Assembly (NCBI RefSeq): GCF_027579695.1
Contig: NC_083583.1
Span: 1,253,625 to 1,317,624 of the forward strand
Direction: 5' to 3'
Length of the DNA: 64,000 nt
Source: Neoarius graeffei
Lineage: Eukaryota > Chordata > Actinopteri > Siluriformes > Ariidae
Position 1 is the stretch's first letter, and the number at the start of each line of letters is the position of its first letter. Position numbers and translations under genes: made by a program. The notes under the pieces were generated by a model, which was not told the DNA's origin, searched no databases, and saw only the letters and a list, made by a program, of their open reading frames with translations. Of this stretch, positions 62,949 to 64,000 are shown piece by piece.

Positions 62949-63762
62949 CAGTGTTGGGCACGTTACTTTCAAAAAGTAATTAGTTATAGTTACTAGTTAC
63001 TTTTCCCAAAAAGTAACTGAGTTAGTAACGGAGTTACTTTGTCATAAAAGTAACTAATTACCAGGGAAAGTAATTATTCCATTACATTTTGTTCCCCCTC
63101 AAAAAAAATCAAATTCAATTAGTGTAATCATAATAAAAGTGAATGTTAAATGTGTTTAATGACTGAAATGGACACTTAACAGAACCAATTAGTAACGTTA
63201 TCTACATTATATTAATATTTTTGTGGGACAATGTGAGATAAGACATCTATCAAATGTAATATATTTTTGTAGTTATTAAAATTATGTTACTAATTACTGG
63301 CCACTGACGAGGACAAACGCTTTGTTCCTCGACATAATGTGCATTGCACGTAAACACTCTTGCCTTTTATTTCAAGTAATGAAAAGTAATGGCTGTATTT
63401 CCAATGTGAAAGCGCAGTGCTGGGCTGACCGCTCGCCATCGCTGGGTCTTCCGATTGAAAGAGTGCGCAGTAGTGCAGTAGGCGTGGCCTACCTACATAT
63501 GTTGTCCAAATCTACTCTGATTGGCTTACTGTGCCGGTGTGTCGTGTCTCCCCGCCCCACACGAAAGCAGAGTAAAGAAAGGCTGAATGAGCAGCGTGCC
63601 AGATGAGAACAGCGTTAATAAAGTAACGCATAGTATTTTATTGTAAGTAACGGGAACGGCGTTATAACGATGCAAAAAGTAATTAGTTGGATTACTCGTT
63701 ACTAAAAAAAGTAACGCCGTTAGTAACGCCATTTATTTCTAACGCCGTTATTCCCATCACTG
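62949..63762. mobile_element. Non-autonomous hAT element nested in the Tc1 transposon
   Basis: Starts CAGTGTTGGGCACGTTACTT; its right end, TTATTCCCATCACTG, is an imperfect inverse. GTGCCCAC flanks both sides exactly (62941-62948 and 63763-63770), the 8-bp hAT duplication. AAAGTAACT and GTAACG motifs are repeated in both subterminal regions. No transposase; the ORF 63322-63606 shows no domain. Confidence 0.9.
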
Positions 63763-64000
63763 GTGCCCACTCACACCTGATTGTCATCCCATTGATTGGA
63801 AACACCTGACTCTAATTTCACCTTCAAATTAACTGCTAATCCTAGAAGTTCACATACTTTTGCCACTCACAGATATGTAATATTGGATCATTTTCCTCAA
63901 TAAATAAATGACCAAGTCTAATATTTTTGTCTCATTTGTTTAACTGGGTTCTCTTTATCTACTTTTAGGACTTGTGTGAAAATCTGATGATGTTTTAGGT

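Larger units (their letters stand above)
61628..64000 (-). mobile_element. Tc1-type transposon, right end outside the window
   Basis: Starts CAGTGGTGCCTGAAAG after a TA at 61626-61627, the Tc1/mariner target. The first 200 bp (61628-61850) recur inverted from about 63846 to the window edge, with CTCATTTGTTTAACTGGGTT on one strand and its complement on the other, so the terminal inverted repeats are about 200 bp long. It encodes an intact transposase on the minus strand. A hAT MITE is nested at 62949-63762 between the transposase and the right repeat. The right terminus is not reached. Confidence 0.9.

Overview
This window looks like transposon-rich intergenic and intronic DNA from a ray-finned (teleost) fish. 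The signs are L2/Rex1-type non-LTR retrotransposons, Ty3/gypsy elements including a Gmr1-like one, a Tc1 transposon, several hAT elements, tRNA-derived SINEs, CA/GT microsatellites, and one intron-containing vertebrate gene. The species cannot be named from the sequence. There are no bacterial operons and no CRISPR array.

The only host gene I recognise is ric3 (chaperone of nicotinic acetylcholine receptors), on the minus strand from 50856 down to 40816. Five coding exons were placed by hand. All four splice junctions keep frame, and the products match RIC3: a transmembrane segment in a YGFGIFLYI context, a coiled coil, a conserved block ending SADWEG, and an acidic tail. Exon 1 was not found. 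A near-intact 4.9 kb Gmr1-like retrotransposon sits in intron 2 in the gene's own orientation.

Layout. (1) 1-12429 is a nested stack: an L2-type LINE tail split by a chromodomain gypsy element (465-12351, 5-bp target duplication). The gypsy is itself split by a near-full-length LINE (4993-10476) and by a DNA transposon (10538-11541, 3-bp duplication). (2) 12430-14268 holds a LINE 5' fragment and microsatellite-bearing DNA. (3) 14269-19171 is a Gmr1-like retrotransposon with integrase before reverse transcriptase. (4) 19172-38950 is one minus-strand LINE cut in two by a 16.76 kb hAT-type transposon (21054-37811). That transposon has 12-bp matching terminal inverted repeats and an 8-bp target duplication matching at 7 of 8 positions. 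Its interior is replaced by about 12.7 kb of a 29/31-bp minisatellite (roughly 400 units), which contains a second hAT fragment, an inverted block, and two copies of a 261-bp hAT MITE 5687 bp apart. (5) 38951-40756 has a THAP-finger fragment and a fold-back element containing a SINE and a palindromic MITE. (6) 40816-50856 is ric3. (7) 51536-61627 has a solo LTR, another LINE, an unrecognised small retroposon with a membrane-protein ORF, and an L2-type LINE broken by a SINE. (8) 61628-64000 is a Tc1 element with an intact transposase ORF and a nested hAT MITE; its right end is outside the window.

The most unusual item is the transposon-borne minisatellite in (4). Next are the integrase-first gypsy family, present as two internal copies plus a solo LTR, and its sense-strand insertion in ric3. 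All coordinates were read by eye, so edges of decayed elements may be off by a few bases unless a target duplication is given.
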